Shown here: positions 21,501 to 31,316 of the stretch, in pieces
Position numbering within the stretch: the first letter of the stretch is position 1
Layout of the letters: every line of letters starts with the position of its first letter
Assembly: GCA_947044365.1 (NCBI GenBank)
Contig: OX345636.1
Coordinates: 38,916,191 to 38,980,190 of the forward strand
From: Petrosia ficiformis
Lineage: Eukaryota; Porifera; Demospongiae; Haplosclerida; Petrosiidae
Length of the DNA stretch: 64,000 bases
Reading direction: 5' to 3'
Translations under genes and position numbers: made by a program
The notes under the pieces: generated by a model
Seen by the model: the letters and a program-made list of their open reading frames with translations, nothing else
The model's database searches: none
What the model was told of the DNA's origin: nothing

Positions 21501-24500
21501 ATACAAATGTACATGATCTTCTACACTCTTTCTTCTGAAGTTTGGACAGCCATCTGCAAAGACATTCTCGGACTGGGACTTTGTACATGTACAAAGCCTA
21601 TAATACATGTACATATTTTATTCACCTGGTCTGTAATCTAGCCAAGAAAATTCTTCCAGCCATACACATTTTTTTACCATTATACAACTTACATTGTCTT
21701 CTGAATTTTAAGGTCCTCCACTAGTGCCAGGAGGTTAAAAAAAACCAGAGCATTTCAACGTTTGCAGCATGATCACAAACATGTGGTGGCAACCCCCCCT
21801 AAATTTAGTTTATTAATGACAATAACTGACCACACTCTTTATTGATTGGACTCCTTTCATTTGAAAAAAAAGCTGTCTTTTGCAAGTTTAAGGGCATCTT
21901 AAAACACCTAAATTGCATTGTAGCTCAAACCTGGCTCGGAACCCTCGACTAAACAGGGTCCTTTATTTCTATTGTTGTTTAAAAGGGTATTGTACATGTA
22001 TGCAGTGTTTCCCTCAGGCCTCAGTACATGACGTGCGGTCAACAATGTTCATAAAACAATGTTTTTCAGCATAAATGTAAAGGGTGGGAGCAAGACTAAA
22101 CAGTGGGGGAGCACCACAGTACATCCCTTTGGGGGAAACACTGCATACATATATACTACATGCACATGTATGTTTTCGAATTTTCCTATTGATAATTTAC
22201 GTGTGATTGGGTACAGTGTTGTTGCTAAGCTCGTATGGCATGCCTCTGACGCTCTCTAAGCAATTCCAGACGCAGTGCTCTGATGCGCCATTGTTATTAA
22301 TTTTCAGAAAATTAATTAACTTTTGATTGGGCGTTAGTTAGAATACGTCTGCCTCACGTGACTATGTGTAAAAGGCGTTCTACTGTCCTTGCCTGTTTCT
22401 GTGATCCAAAGCAGCTAAAATCGAGTTGCTTTGTTGCTTTAGAGTCTCACTCAGAGTCAGGAAGCGAAAGTGACAGGCTTTAATAAGTTTATGAAACGTA
22501 CATATATATGTAATTGTTAGCATTTATGATATTGTTTTGATGCATTCCAGTTACATGTGTGTATTGTGTGACGCAACATAATTTTGTCAACTGGGTCAGA
22601 CATAAAAAACAACAATTTGACCCACATATGTAATTTCTTAGCAGCAACACTGATTGGGTGAATTTACATGTAATTTTCCGTCAAACCTTGATATTTCATT
22701 AGTATCAAATTTCATTGGCTTCCAAATACAAGCATACAGCACAGCTGAAGGAAGTGCTAAGTGCTATACACTTGTTGAGAGCACACTTCAAGTGCTGTAC
22801 ACTGTAATTTCTGTACAAGAGTAAGTTGATGGTTTAACTGATGTGTGGGTGATTCAAACACAACAGAGGGCACAGCACGCGTTTACAATACATGAAATAC
22901 AACACTTTCAGTTGTACATGCAAATACATGTACATTGCTTTACTGTAGTTTACTGTACTGAATTATATTATACTCAAAATGTTTGTGGTACATAGGATGA
23001 TGTACATGTACATACATTGCCAATAACATCAACTATTAATACATTAATTGTATCATAGGTTGTACAAGCATAAGCATATGTACATGTACATGTAAGTAAC
23101 ACCCTTTTGTGTTAACAGATCATCTCTCTACATGTACCTTGAAATGTTTACACTCATTTATATGATTGTATGAATTATGAGCCCCTTAATTAATATATTC
23201 ATTCATAACTTGTTTTGAATTTGATTTTTTAGGAAACCGATGTGATCGTATCTCAAGTATTAGATGAACTTGGTATATCACTAGATCAAGAACTCTCTGA
23301 AATAACACCTGGTCTTGAGAGACCACATATACAAACAAATCAACCTGTTAGTAATTCATATTTACATGATGCTGTACAAATAATTAGGAGTGTAGAAACA
23401 GCCAGTCATGCAGGACATTTTTAGTGAATGTCCGGTAAATTGAAACTGAGCTGTATACAAAGAACACTAGTACATGAGTTTTGAAAATTGGCCAAAATGT
23501 CGGACAGTTGGCTCACTATTTTCACACCCCTGCTGTTTAGGGTCGTAGGGCTATGGAATGTGCTTAGGGTTTAGGGTGAACTGATTGCCAGATAACAATT
23601 GCTCCATGTTTATAGTTGACTAGTATACTATCATCATTACTAGGGGTGGGCGGTATAACGGTATTTTAGTCAAAATCGATATTCATTCCTATATCGCAGT
23701 ACGGTATTACAATAATTTGCATATCGAAATATCGAAGTTCACGGTTAATTAAATAATTTACGTGCCACGCCCATACTTTTGAGGACATGGCGAACTGAAA
23801 TGGTGCTTTAACAGTGTTTGTTTGGCTTTCTAGCCAATTCTAGGTAGCGAGTGAGTTAGAAAAGAGTGGTAGATATCTATTTTTTCAACAGAAGATGCTA
23901 CATTTGTGTTCTGATTGATGTAACTGTTGTTGTGGTTGTGTGAGTCAATTGATACGAACAGTTTTTTGTTTGCAGTATGCCAAAAACGTAAGTTTACAGA
24001 TAGAACTACATGTAGTATAGTAGTAGTCTAAACGAGTGTTTCAGGCACTGTTTCATGCCTTTAAAATATTTGTGGGTGTGAATAACTGTGGAACACGTGG
24101 TTAGTCGGTATTTAGTAATATTGCGGTAATTTTTTTTATATCGTAACCGGTATCAAAATTGCCAATACCGCCCACCCCTAATCATTACTATGACTATTAA
24201 ATACAAGTTTTCACATGAGATAATATTAACAAGGTACATGTAATATGGCTAATCATTTCAATATCTCTGTCTTTTACTGATGGATATCTAAAGAATCTCA
24301 TTATCAGTATATACATGTACATGAACATGTCCGGAGTGCAGCGTGTCGTGGGTTCGAATCTCACCTGAGGCAACTCATTTTCATTTTTTTGTTGCCTCAG
24401 GTGTATATCTTTCTTTCTTTCTTTCTTTCCATCTCAAGTGTTATCATGTATATGTATATTGGTAAATTAGTGCATCACCAGTTGTACATGTACAACCATG

Positions 24501-24928
24501 TACTATACATACACAGAGTTTTTGATAAGTTTTGAAGCATGGGCCAAATTGGGTTAGTGTGTGTGTGCTAATGGGAATACATCTTGAGCCAATTAACAAA
24601 GAGCTATGCTGTTAGTGACAATATAATCATGATTAACTGTGCCATTTGGCCCAGAGTGAAAACTGTGCAGTCCCAAATAAGCTTATCAAAACTCTGATTA
24701 TACATGTAAAGCCGTGTACATGTGATGATGGATGGATGGATGGATGGATGGATGGATGGATGGATGGATGATATATCAATCCACTCATCCATCCATTCAT
24801 TCAACCCCAAATCTGTTCATAATATATTACTCTTCATTCATAATCTTTAGAAAAAACAAGTCGTTGGAGCAGGAACTGATGACCTTCAAGCCAGACTAGA
24901 TTCTCTACGTCGTGGAGATGATGACTAA
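18551..24928 (+). CDS. CHMP2A: charged multivesicular body protein 2A (ESCRT-III)
   Basis: ESCRT-III subunit (yeast Vps2) that polymerises on membranes for multivesicular-body budding, cytokinetic abscission and repair, and recruits VPS4. Coding exons: 18551-18625, 20537-20777, 21216-21376, 23233-23346, 24851-24928. They total 669 nt, 222 aa, the same length as human CHMP2A. The basic N-terminal helix starts MALAGLFHRKTPEQLLRQNQ. The core retains KKMAKSGQMEAVKIMAKDLV and MPQLQKIMMDFERESEIMD. An acidic GEEDDEE stretch leads to the C-terminal MIT-interacting motif DDLQARLDSLRR. The exon 5 donor is CAACCT|GTTAGT. Without it the frame runs 25 codons to a TAG at 23424, losing the MIM. Introns hold several MITEs and a 500-bp pyrimidine tract. 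Confidence 0.96.
18895..19390 (-). repeat. ~500-bp TIR element with GC-rich core, copy 1
   Basis: Close to the copy at 33246-33770 in opposite orientation. Ends pair CATCCCTATATTTGCTTT with its near-complement ATAGGGATGGCC. The core contains AACGCGCGTTCTTTTACGCG and AACTTCCTTAACTACGTATA. The 33-kb copy has ~50 bp extra near one end. It lies in CHMP2A intron 2 (counting the 5' UTR intron as 1). Confidence 0.75.
19391..19775 (-). repeat. ~385-bp diverged relative, adjacent to copy 1
   Basis: Directly abuts the previous element and shares its right half (AACTTCCTTAACTACGTATA, then GAAAGCAATCATAGGGA) and ATCCCTATGATTGCTTTG at the left. The interior is diverged and short. It resembles a related subfamily inserted end-to-end. 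Confidence 0.65.
20010..20536 (+). repeat. ~500-bp pyrimidine-rich intron tract
   Basis: The plus strand is overwhelmingly C and T (runs such as CTCTTCTCTCTTCTCCTCTT, with internal tandem units) up to the CHMP2A exon at 20537. It is far longer than a normal polypyrimidine tract. Open frames across it are serine/leucine/phenylalanine artefacts. Confidence 0.75.
22003..22143. mobile_element. CAGTGTTTCCC hAT-like MITE, 141 bp
   Basis: Inverted ends CAGTGTTTCCCTC and GGGGGAAACACTG, matching the element at 16116-16292. The flanking 8-mers CATGTATG and CATACATA agree only partly. Confidence 0.6.
22214..22652. mobile_element. CAGTGTTGTTGCTAAG hAT-like element, 439 bp
   Basis: Exact inverted ends CAGTGTTGTTGCTAAG and CTTAGCAGCAACACTG (one mismatch). 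Target duplication ATTGGGTA / ATTGGGTG (7 of 8) at 22206-22213 and 22653-22660. It has no ORF of note and lies in the CHMP2A intron before the 23233 exon. Confidence 0.82.
23641..24180. mobile_element. TAGGGGTGGGCGGTAT hAT-like element, 540 bp
   Basis: Ends TAGGGGTGGGCGGTATAACG and its inverted counterpart ATACCGCCCACCCCTA. The perfect 8-bp duplication ATCATTAC (23633-23640, 24181-24188) bounds it. It lies in the last CHMP2A intron and is non-coding. Confidence 0.88.
24335..24430 (+). repeat. tRNA-derived SINE fragment
   Basis: GGTTCGAATCTCACC is a pol III B-box. It is followed by a short hairpin (CACCTGAGGCAAC facing GTTGCCTCAGGTG) and a (TTTC)n tail. No A-box half is seen, so the copy is partial. 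Confidence 0.45.
24514..24696 (-). mobile_element. 225-bp-family hAT-like MITE, shortened copy
   Basis: Ends CAGAGTTTTTGATAAG and CTTATCAAAACTCTG. The interior shares TTGAGCCAATTAACAAAGAG and the CATAATTAACTG-like block with other copies. The target duplication has decayed. Confidence 0.7.
24726..24772 (+). repeat. (GATG)n microsatellite
   Basis: About ten GATG units followed within 30 bp by inverted CATC units. It lies 80 bp before the last CHMP2A exon. Confidence 0.9.
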
Positions 24929-25247
24929 AATTAAATAATTTTTTTAAACCAATAGTATAATTATTGTTTCTTTAACTATTGCAATTGTAATTATATACAT
25001 TTTTAAAAGTCCCATCTACATATTATGTATAGTAGCAATGTACTCAGTTGTAAAGCTATATATATATATATATATATATATATAATCTTGTTTGTTTTTT
25101 TTTTTGTCATGGTGCTTACAAAGCAGTTTGAGTTTGTGTGGGCGTTTACGTTTAGTCCGGTATGTGGGTGTGGTGATTTACCTAGCTACTCCCTCCCTTG
25201 TTCTTGCAGATTTGCAGCAAAGAAGCTCGCTCTTGCTTGCTTGAAAA

Positions 25248-25730
25248 ATGAATCGTACGCTATTACTGTGTGTGATATCTTTCGCTCTTTTTGTACAGGT
25301 TAGTTAATTACAATACGTGTATAAAGGCTAAGACCATGTTATTCTTATAATACTAATAAATTATGTATTTAGACTCTTGCAATTGGTGATGGATTGAAGA
25401 TGCTGAATTGTACTGGTGACTGCCAACAAGCTGGTGAGATATACCAAGTACACATATGCAGCTTACATTTGTAGACTCTGTAATATTAAATGGTTTATAA
25501 TTTGCACAACATACAGATATCAAAGCCCGGATGCCATTTGTTATGAAACTTAAAATAGAGGATCACAACAGATGTGTTGCTGAACATAAATGTCCTCTGG
25601 TTACTAACTCACTCAGTGATATACAGTGCAGGTCAATATCAATACTATCAAATCTATCTTATAATAATCACATGACAGTGATGACTTAATACTCCAGTAC
25701 TGATATTATTATAATATATATAATCAAAAA

Positions 25731-25764
<34 letters not shown>

Positions 25765-28700
25765 TTTTTGAACTGGTTTGCAGTTTTGTACTGTTATCAA
25801 CCAGCTCATATATAATATATATGTATAACAATTATAATGTATCTATGACTGACAACTGTTGTAGACTATTTTTAAACTAAGGACATCATTTGCACCTGAT
25901 ACAGACATTCGTGCATGTAATAACATGAATCTACTATTCATGCATAATAAATTTCAATCACTGATTTAAGTCCATTACTTTGCATGGAGTTTCGGCTCCT
26001 TCTGAATGTTGAATGCACAGATACAGGTAACTTATTTTATTTTGATAACAGAAATGGAATGGCTGATGAGTATGAATGCAATAATGTGGACCTTCTTTCA
26101 TTTGTACCTTTAAAAGAACTTGGAAGTAACGGAGATGGAAATGATATATGGGGTTGGACAGATCCTGAGACAAAACGTGAATATGCTATTGTTGGTTGTG
26201 CTGATGGAACCTCTTTTGTGGATGTTACAGAGCCTACAGAGCCTGTGGTACTAGGATTCCTACCTACTCATACGTCTTCAAGTCTATGGAGGGATCTCAA
26301 GGTACACCTATCATAATGATATGTTTTATGTTAAAATTCATGCAGAAAACTTTTTGTGTGCCAGTATATAGTTATTAGTGTGTATGTTGCTGTTAATAGA
26401 TATTAGTGCATATCACATGATGTTGAGCCAATCACATTCTCATTATTAGTCACCTGATAGAGTACTTAACAGTTATCAGCATTGTAACTTGCAATAATAT
26501 TACTTGTTGTTTTTATAATTATAGGTATATAGCAACCATGTTTTTATTGGTAGTGAAGCATCTAATCATGGTCTTCAAGTTTATGACCTTTTGCAACTTA
26601 GAGAGCTCAGACCACCAACATCTGGTGTCAATATACTCGATGAGACGGCATTTTATGGAGAATTTGGAAGCTCACATAACATTGTTGGGAACCCAGAAAC
26701 TGGTTTTATATATGCAGTGGGTTCACGCACTTGCACAAGTGGATTACATGTAGTAAATGTACGAGACCCACTGAATCCTCAGTTTGAGGGATGTTTTGGA
26801 CAAGATGGATATGTACATGATGCTCAGTGTGTTATATATCATGGACCTGATAGCAGATATGAGGGCCACGAAATATGTTTTTGTTATAATGAGAATACAC
26901 TCACAATTGTTGATGTTGAATATAAGTCTGATATGAAGATGTTAGCAAGAGTTCCATATAACAATGCTTTTTACACACATCAAGGATGGCTGAATGAGGA
27001 ACAAACGCATTTATTGCTGGATGATGAATTGGATGAGCTATATGGACCTAATCCACATACTCGAACTCTCATATGGAATGTGGAAAAGTTGGACGATCCA
27101 GTTTTGATTGACAGTTTTTACTCAGAGAAGCAGGCCACCGATCACAATTTATACATAAAGTAAGTTTAAACAATTTGATCACCAAATTAAAGACTAGTTC
27201 ACATAATGACGCAAAGCCTTGCATCGTGTCAATGCATTGTACTGTAAACAAGATTACTTCCATCAACGCTGTCAAACAAAAGCAATGCAACACAATGTGA
27301 GGATAGGACCTGATTCTATTTTTGCGTCAGTTTCATTGCTTTTCACCAATCAATGTTCAGAATTTTAACACAACAAATGGACACAATGCAAGGCTTTGCA
27401 TCATTATGTGAACCCAGTCTAATCCTCACCATAAAACTGTTAATTAAGATTCTGCACATTTTCACTTATACTGTTCATGTAATGATTTACCAGTATAGGA
27501 ATCATGAAACATTGGGATATATAAATAAAGTACTATTACATGTTTGTTTAACACCATTGATAGTCATGTGAACATTTATATAATAGTATGTGACATTCTC
27601 TCAATGAATATAGTTAATTCTTTATTTGAATATCATTAATGGTATCATGTGATGGAGTTTGTGTGCAGATAAAATTAATCATAATGGTGTAGTTAATTAA
27701 AATTGTGCTTGGGTGTTCCAACCCATAATTATTATCAAAAGTGATGATTATGCAGCAACAGTTTAGAAGATAGCTGGTCAGTTGGTAATAATGATTACAT
27801 ATAATTCAAAAGCATAGAATAAAGAACTGGTTTCACTATCTGTTTTTGAAGGAGTGAGGTTCACCTTGAGCTTAGAAAAATGTTCATAACTTTAGTTTGG
27901 AATGACTAACAATCTTTTTACCTGCACCATTTTCATATTATTATCCTTCCTGTTCTTTTTTGTGTATATCAAATTAGTATAATCACGTATTTTGACATTA
28001 AACTATACACTATATTACATATAAAGTCATTACAACCTAATTTCGAGGTCATCACGAATGTAAACAGACTTTATTTCATGTAGTTATTACCAACAAAGCA
28101 ATTAGTCAGCAGGAATGTCTACAAGCATATGTGTATATGTATATATATATATAGTATTTGAGAGTTGTAAATAAACATATCACACACATGCATTGTTACA
28201 AATATCACAGATGTTAGACAATTTCAATAATTTTATTGAAACATATTTGAATAGCACATCGATTCAAAACACATACCTAGCTACATAATTATACTTACAG
28301 CATATATAGTTAATGTTGACATATTGTATACATACAGAATAATAGTAACTAACTTTCAAGCATGAAGGCTTAAAACATAACAGTCTAATATAACTAAACT
28401 CTTCTTGGTATTTCAGTTAACCAATCAGAATGTTCTAGACCTGTGATGTCATGACCTGTTATAAAAAAAAAAACAGAATTCATATTGTTTGTGTTAAGTC
28501 TGAGTTGTAAAACTTGAATCATAATTATATTTTCAAAAAATGACCTTGATGGTAGCAATAATATACAACTATATAATTATACATTTAAATATATAATTAA
28601 TATCCTGATACATGTACAGTAAAGCTTGTGTGAAAATAACCAGGGCTTATATTAACTCACCTGGACAGTGACACAAACTATAAAACCACAACGCACACCT

Positions 28701-29248
28701 GATTCAAACTGAAGAGATACCAGTTAGCTAAGAGAGGCAATATCTTTCCTACACATAGGTACTATAGTTTTGCCTTTCATAAAAACAAATCCTTATAACG
28801 CACCTAAGTTGTGCTATGCCAGATGTATAGTCATCTTGCCCTTGAGCTTGGTGATTATAAATGTGATATAGCATGCACTCGTATGTGTACATTATTATAA
28901 TTATACTCATTGTAGTTTATGTATGCATCATCAGTCAATTACCCATAGAATATACACTTATTATGTGTTTCAAACGCGCTTTTAATTTTGTACATAATTA
29001 TTTTTCTTGTTACTTTATATAGAGGTAACTTGGCATATGAAGCTAACTACTGTGCTGGACTTCGTATTTTGGACATCACAGATATTGAAACTGGAAATCT
29101 TAAAGAAGTTGGGTATTTTGATGTCGCACCTGATTGTGACTCTCCTGGTTTCAAAGGATCGTGGTCTAACTATCCTTATTTTGATAGTGGTACTATTGTA
29201 GTGAGCAGTATTGAGAGAGGCTTGTTTGTACTGAAGTTTACTGGTTGA
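25248..29248 (+). CDS. secreted choice-of-anchor-B family protein
   Basis: Six exons: 25248-25298, 25373-25433, 25517-25631, 26052-26301, 26525-27159, 29023-29248. They total 1338 nt, 445 aa, with matching phases. The first 17 residues are a signal peptide (MNRTLLLCVISFALFVQ). Exons 4-6 match the choice-of-anchor-B domain (TIGR04312 as known), a repetitive beta-propeller-like extracellular domain: NGMADEYECNNVDLLSFVPL, DIWGWTDPETKREYAIVG, GTSFVDVTEPTEPVVLG, SSHNIVGNPETGFIYAVGS, THQGWLNEEQTHLLLDDELD, LYIKGNLAYEANYCAGLRIL. A Cys-containing N-terminal segment (residues ~30-75) precedes it. The stop follows GLFVLKFTG. The gene starts 320 bp after CHMP2A ends. Molecular function is unknown; surface or extracellular location is inferred from the signal peptide. 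The 1.9-kb last intron holds a MITE and a possible minus-strand exon. Confidence 0.92.
27191..27420. mobile_element. 230-bp MITE with ~40-bp inverted ends
   Basis: The left end AGACTAGTTCACATAATG and the complement of the right end, AGACTGGGTTCACATAATG, continue into matching GCAAAGCCTTGCAT blocks. No target duplication could be read. Confidence 0.75.
27845..28080 (-). repeat. dispersed ~240-bp repeat, inverted copy
   Basis: Inverted relative of 10995-11235, containing TTCATAACTTTAGTTTGGAA, the block after TTACCTGCACCATTT, and AAACTATACACTATATTA. It lies in the choice-of-anchor-B intron 5. Confidence 0.6.
28394..28455 (-). other. candidate alternative last exon of PSMB4
   Basis: A strong minus-strand acceptor (T-run then TATAACAG) at 28456 is followed by 19 open codons (HDITGLEHSDWLTEIPRRV) to TAG at 28394. 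An AATAAA lies ~160 nt on (28237-28232). A phase-1 donor inside PSMB4 exon 7 (ACAG|GTAGTG at 31384) would join it as VITG-HDITGLEH...DW, echoing the ordinary end [14 protein letters not shown] 19-codon frame is common by chance, so this is tentative. Confidence 0.25.
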
Positions 29249-29433
29249 AATAATTAAACAGCTGACACAGTGTGTATTAATATTTTAAAAAGTAAATTCT
29301 GCTACTTTTGTTTTAGTTCTTCCCTTTTGATGCTTTACAAGTTCAGAATTTTATGATTTATTACTGTATGTACCAGTTCTAGTATGCATGTTGTTTTATA
29401 TTGGTGTTAATATTGTTTTTTTTTTTTAAGTTT

Positions 29434-29656
29434 GGTTCGCTATGTAGAATATTAATATTATGATATGCAGATAAGCATGTATGTGAAGAAACACAGGTCT
29501 TCTTAACACTGTATACATCTGCCACATTTGATCACAAGTTGTTACTATTGTGGTATGCCATCTAGAGTATTATGATATGCAGATCAGTATCCATGTACAG
29601 GAACACAGGTCTTCTTAACACTGTATACATCTACCACATTTGATCACAAGTTGGCA
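29434..29656 (+). repeat. ~112-bp tandem duplication
   Basis: Two adjacent units share TATGATATGCAGAT, ACACAGGTCTTCTTAACACT and CACATTTGATCACAAGTTG. It lies just downstream of the choice-of-anchor-B stop, possibly in its 3' UTR. Confidence 0.8.
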
Positions 29657-29967
29657 ATGTTTTCAGTGACTTGCCTATCAATTTTTATAAACTCTGTTCT
29701 CACCTTGCTTTCTCTCTCACCTTACTCTCTTTCCTTACTCTTTTAGAAGCGCATGTTATAAGGATTACAAGAGATTGTTTAGTACGTACAAGTACATCTA
29801 TTTCTTCAGGCATAATGAAATGAAGAACAGTAGCGAGCTGTTATTATTACACACTGTAGTTTTTATGTTTCATATTATAAATCATCATAATAATTATAAT
29901 TACATGTAAATACACAAAATCAGAAAAAAATAATTGAAAATTGTTTTGCAAGTTGCAAAACTTGTAT

Positions 29968-30000
<33 letters not shown>

Positions 30001-30088
30001 GTTACTAGTGAAATGTTTCCATTGTAATGAATATAGTCTTCTTGAACTGATTGTTTTTGAAAGGTGATTAGTCGTATCCACTATAGAA

Positions 30089-30330
30089 TGTGCATGTATG
30101 TATGAATATGAATAATGAACATGTACATGTACATTGTATGTGTGTATGTTTATGTGTGTATACATGTGTATACATGTATGTGTGTATGTATGTGTGTATA
30201 CAAAAAACTGTGCATGTATGTATGAGTATGAATAATGAACATGTACATGTACATTGTATGTGTGTATGTTTATGTGTGTATACATGTGTATACATGTATG
30301 TGTGTATGTATATGTGTGTATACAAAAAAC
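30089..30330 (+). repeat. two 120-bp minisatellite units rich in TGTATG/ACATGT
   Basis: Units from 30089 and 30209 are almost identical and contain AATAATGAACATGTACATGT and alternating TGTGTATG runs. Open frames on both strands here are low-complexity artefacts. Confidence 0.85.
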
Positions 30331-30387
30331 TGTGCATGTATGTGTATATGTATGTGTATGTGTGTGTGATTTTTCACTTGTATTAAC

Positions 30388-30604
30388 TAGTGTTATACTA
30401 TACTGGTACATGTATAAGTAAATGTATAAGTGCCGATACCCAAGGTATACATGTATGTACATAGGGCCTATAGGCAAGTAGTATAGGACAGATACATATC
30501 AGTATAGGCTATATTAGTTGCCTATAATATCAAGTATAGGCAAAACCTACATGTACATGTGTAGTATACATGTACATGTACATGTATATGTAAGTGCAAC
30601 ACTA
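30388..30604 (+). mobile_element. TAGTGTTRTACCTATA hAT-like MITE, 217 bp
   Basis: Short relative of the element at 46909-47279, with GGCCTATAGGCAAG and TTGCCTATAATATC inside. Flanks GTATTAAC and GTATTTAC agree at 7 of 8 bases. Confidence 0.78.
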
Positions 30605-30618
30605 GTATTTACTATACA

Positions 30619-30840
30619 CAGAGTTTTTGATAATTACATGTATGTGCCAAATTGGTTAAACAAGGGTTAGCGTGTGCGCCATTGGGAATACATCTTGAGA
30701 AATTAACAAAGAGCTAATATTGTTAGTAACAATATAATGATAATTAACTGTGCCATCTGGCCCAAAGAGAAAACTGTGCAGTGCCATATAAGAACCTCTT
30801 AGGATCAATGGTGCACCCTATAAGCTTATCAAAAACACTG
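30619..30840 (-). mobile_element. 225-bp-family hAT-like MITE, copy
   Basis: Ends CAGAGTTTTTGATAAT and CTTATCAAAAACACTG, interior collinear with the 2783 copy. It starts only 14 bp after the preceding hAT-like MITE. No clear target duplication. Confidence 0.75.
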
Positions 30841-30953
30841 CCACAAAGGTAGCACTAATTTTACAAGTGTGGGAAAATACAATGTACATGTGTGTAGTGT
30901 GTACTGTGACAAAACTCTGACCATGTTCAACTAGTTTGCTATGCAAATATGTC

Positions 30954-31156
30954 AGGGTTTCATACAGCAGAGGGAAGGGGGGATATCCCTTCCTAACTAG
31001 AGTCCCCCCCCCACAGCTTATTCAGACCAAATTTATTTTAACACTCTCAGCTAAATTTTAAACATTTCCTGGGAAGCATACCCCCAGACCTCCCCACAAG
31101 CAGTGTGCTTCGCATGACAGCTTCTTTTCCCTCCCAAACAAAAACATCCTGGATGA
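30954..31156 (+). repeat. CAGGGTTTCATA repeat, copy 2
   Basis: Ends CAGGGTTTCATACAGC and GGATGAAACCCTG are inverted repeats, typical of hAT ends. The interior matches 9912-10125 (GGGGGATATCCC, AAACATTTCCTGGG, CATACCCCCAGACCTC). The flanking 8-mers do not match. Confidence 0.65.
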
Positions 31157-31316
31157 AACCCTGCATGTACACCATGTACATGCATGTATACACTATACAT
31201 GTACATGTACAGTTTGTACATGTTTTCACTTTTCGGTACTATATACAGACATGTATACACAGTCACATGTATATATACACAATAAACTTAATATATACAT
31301 GTACACATACATGTAC

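Noticed and set aside
30068..30386. Overlapping long open frames on both strands
   Set aside because: All are translations of TGTATG/ACATGT minisatellite units; no non-repeat sequence.
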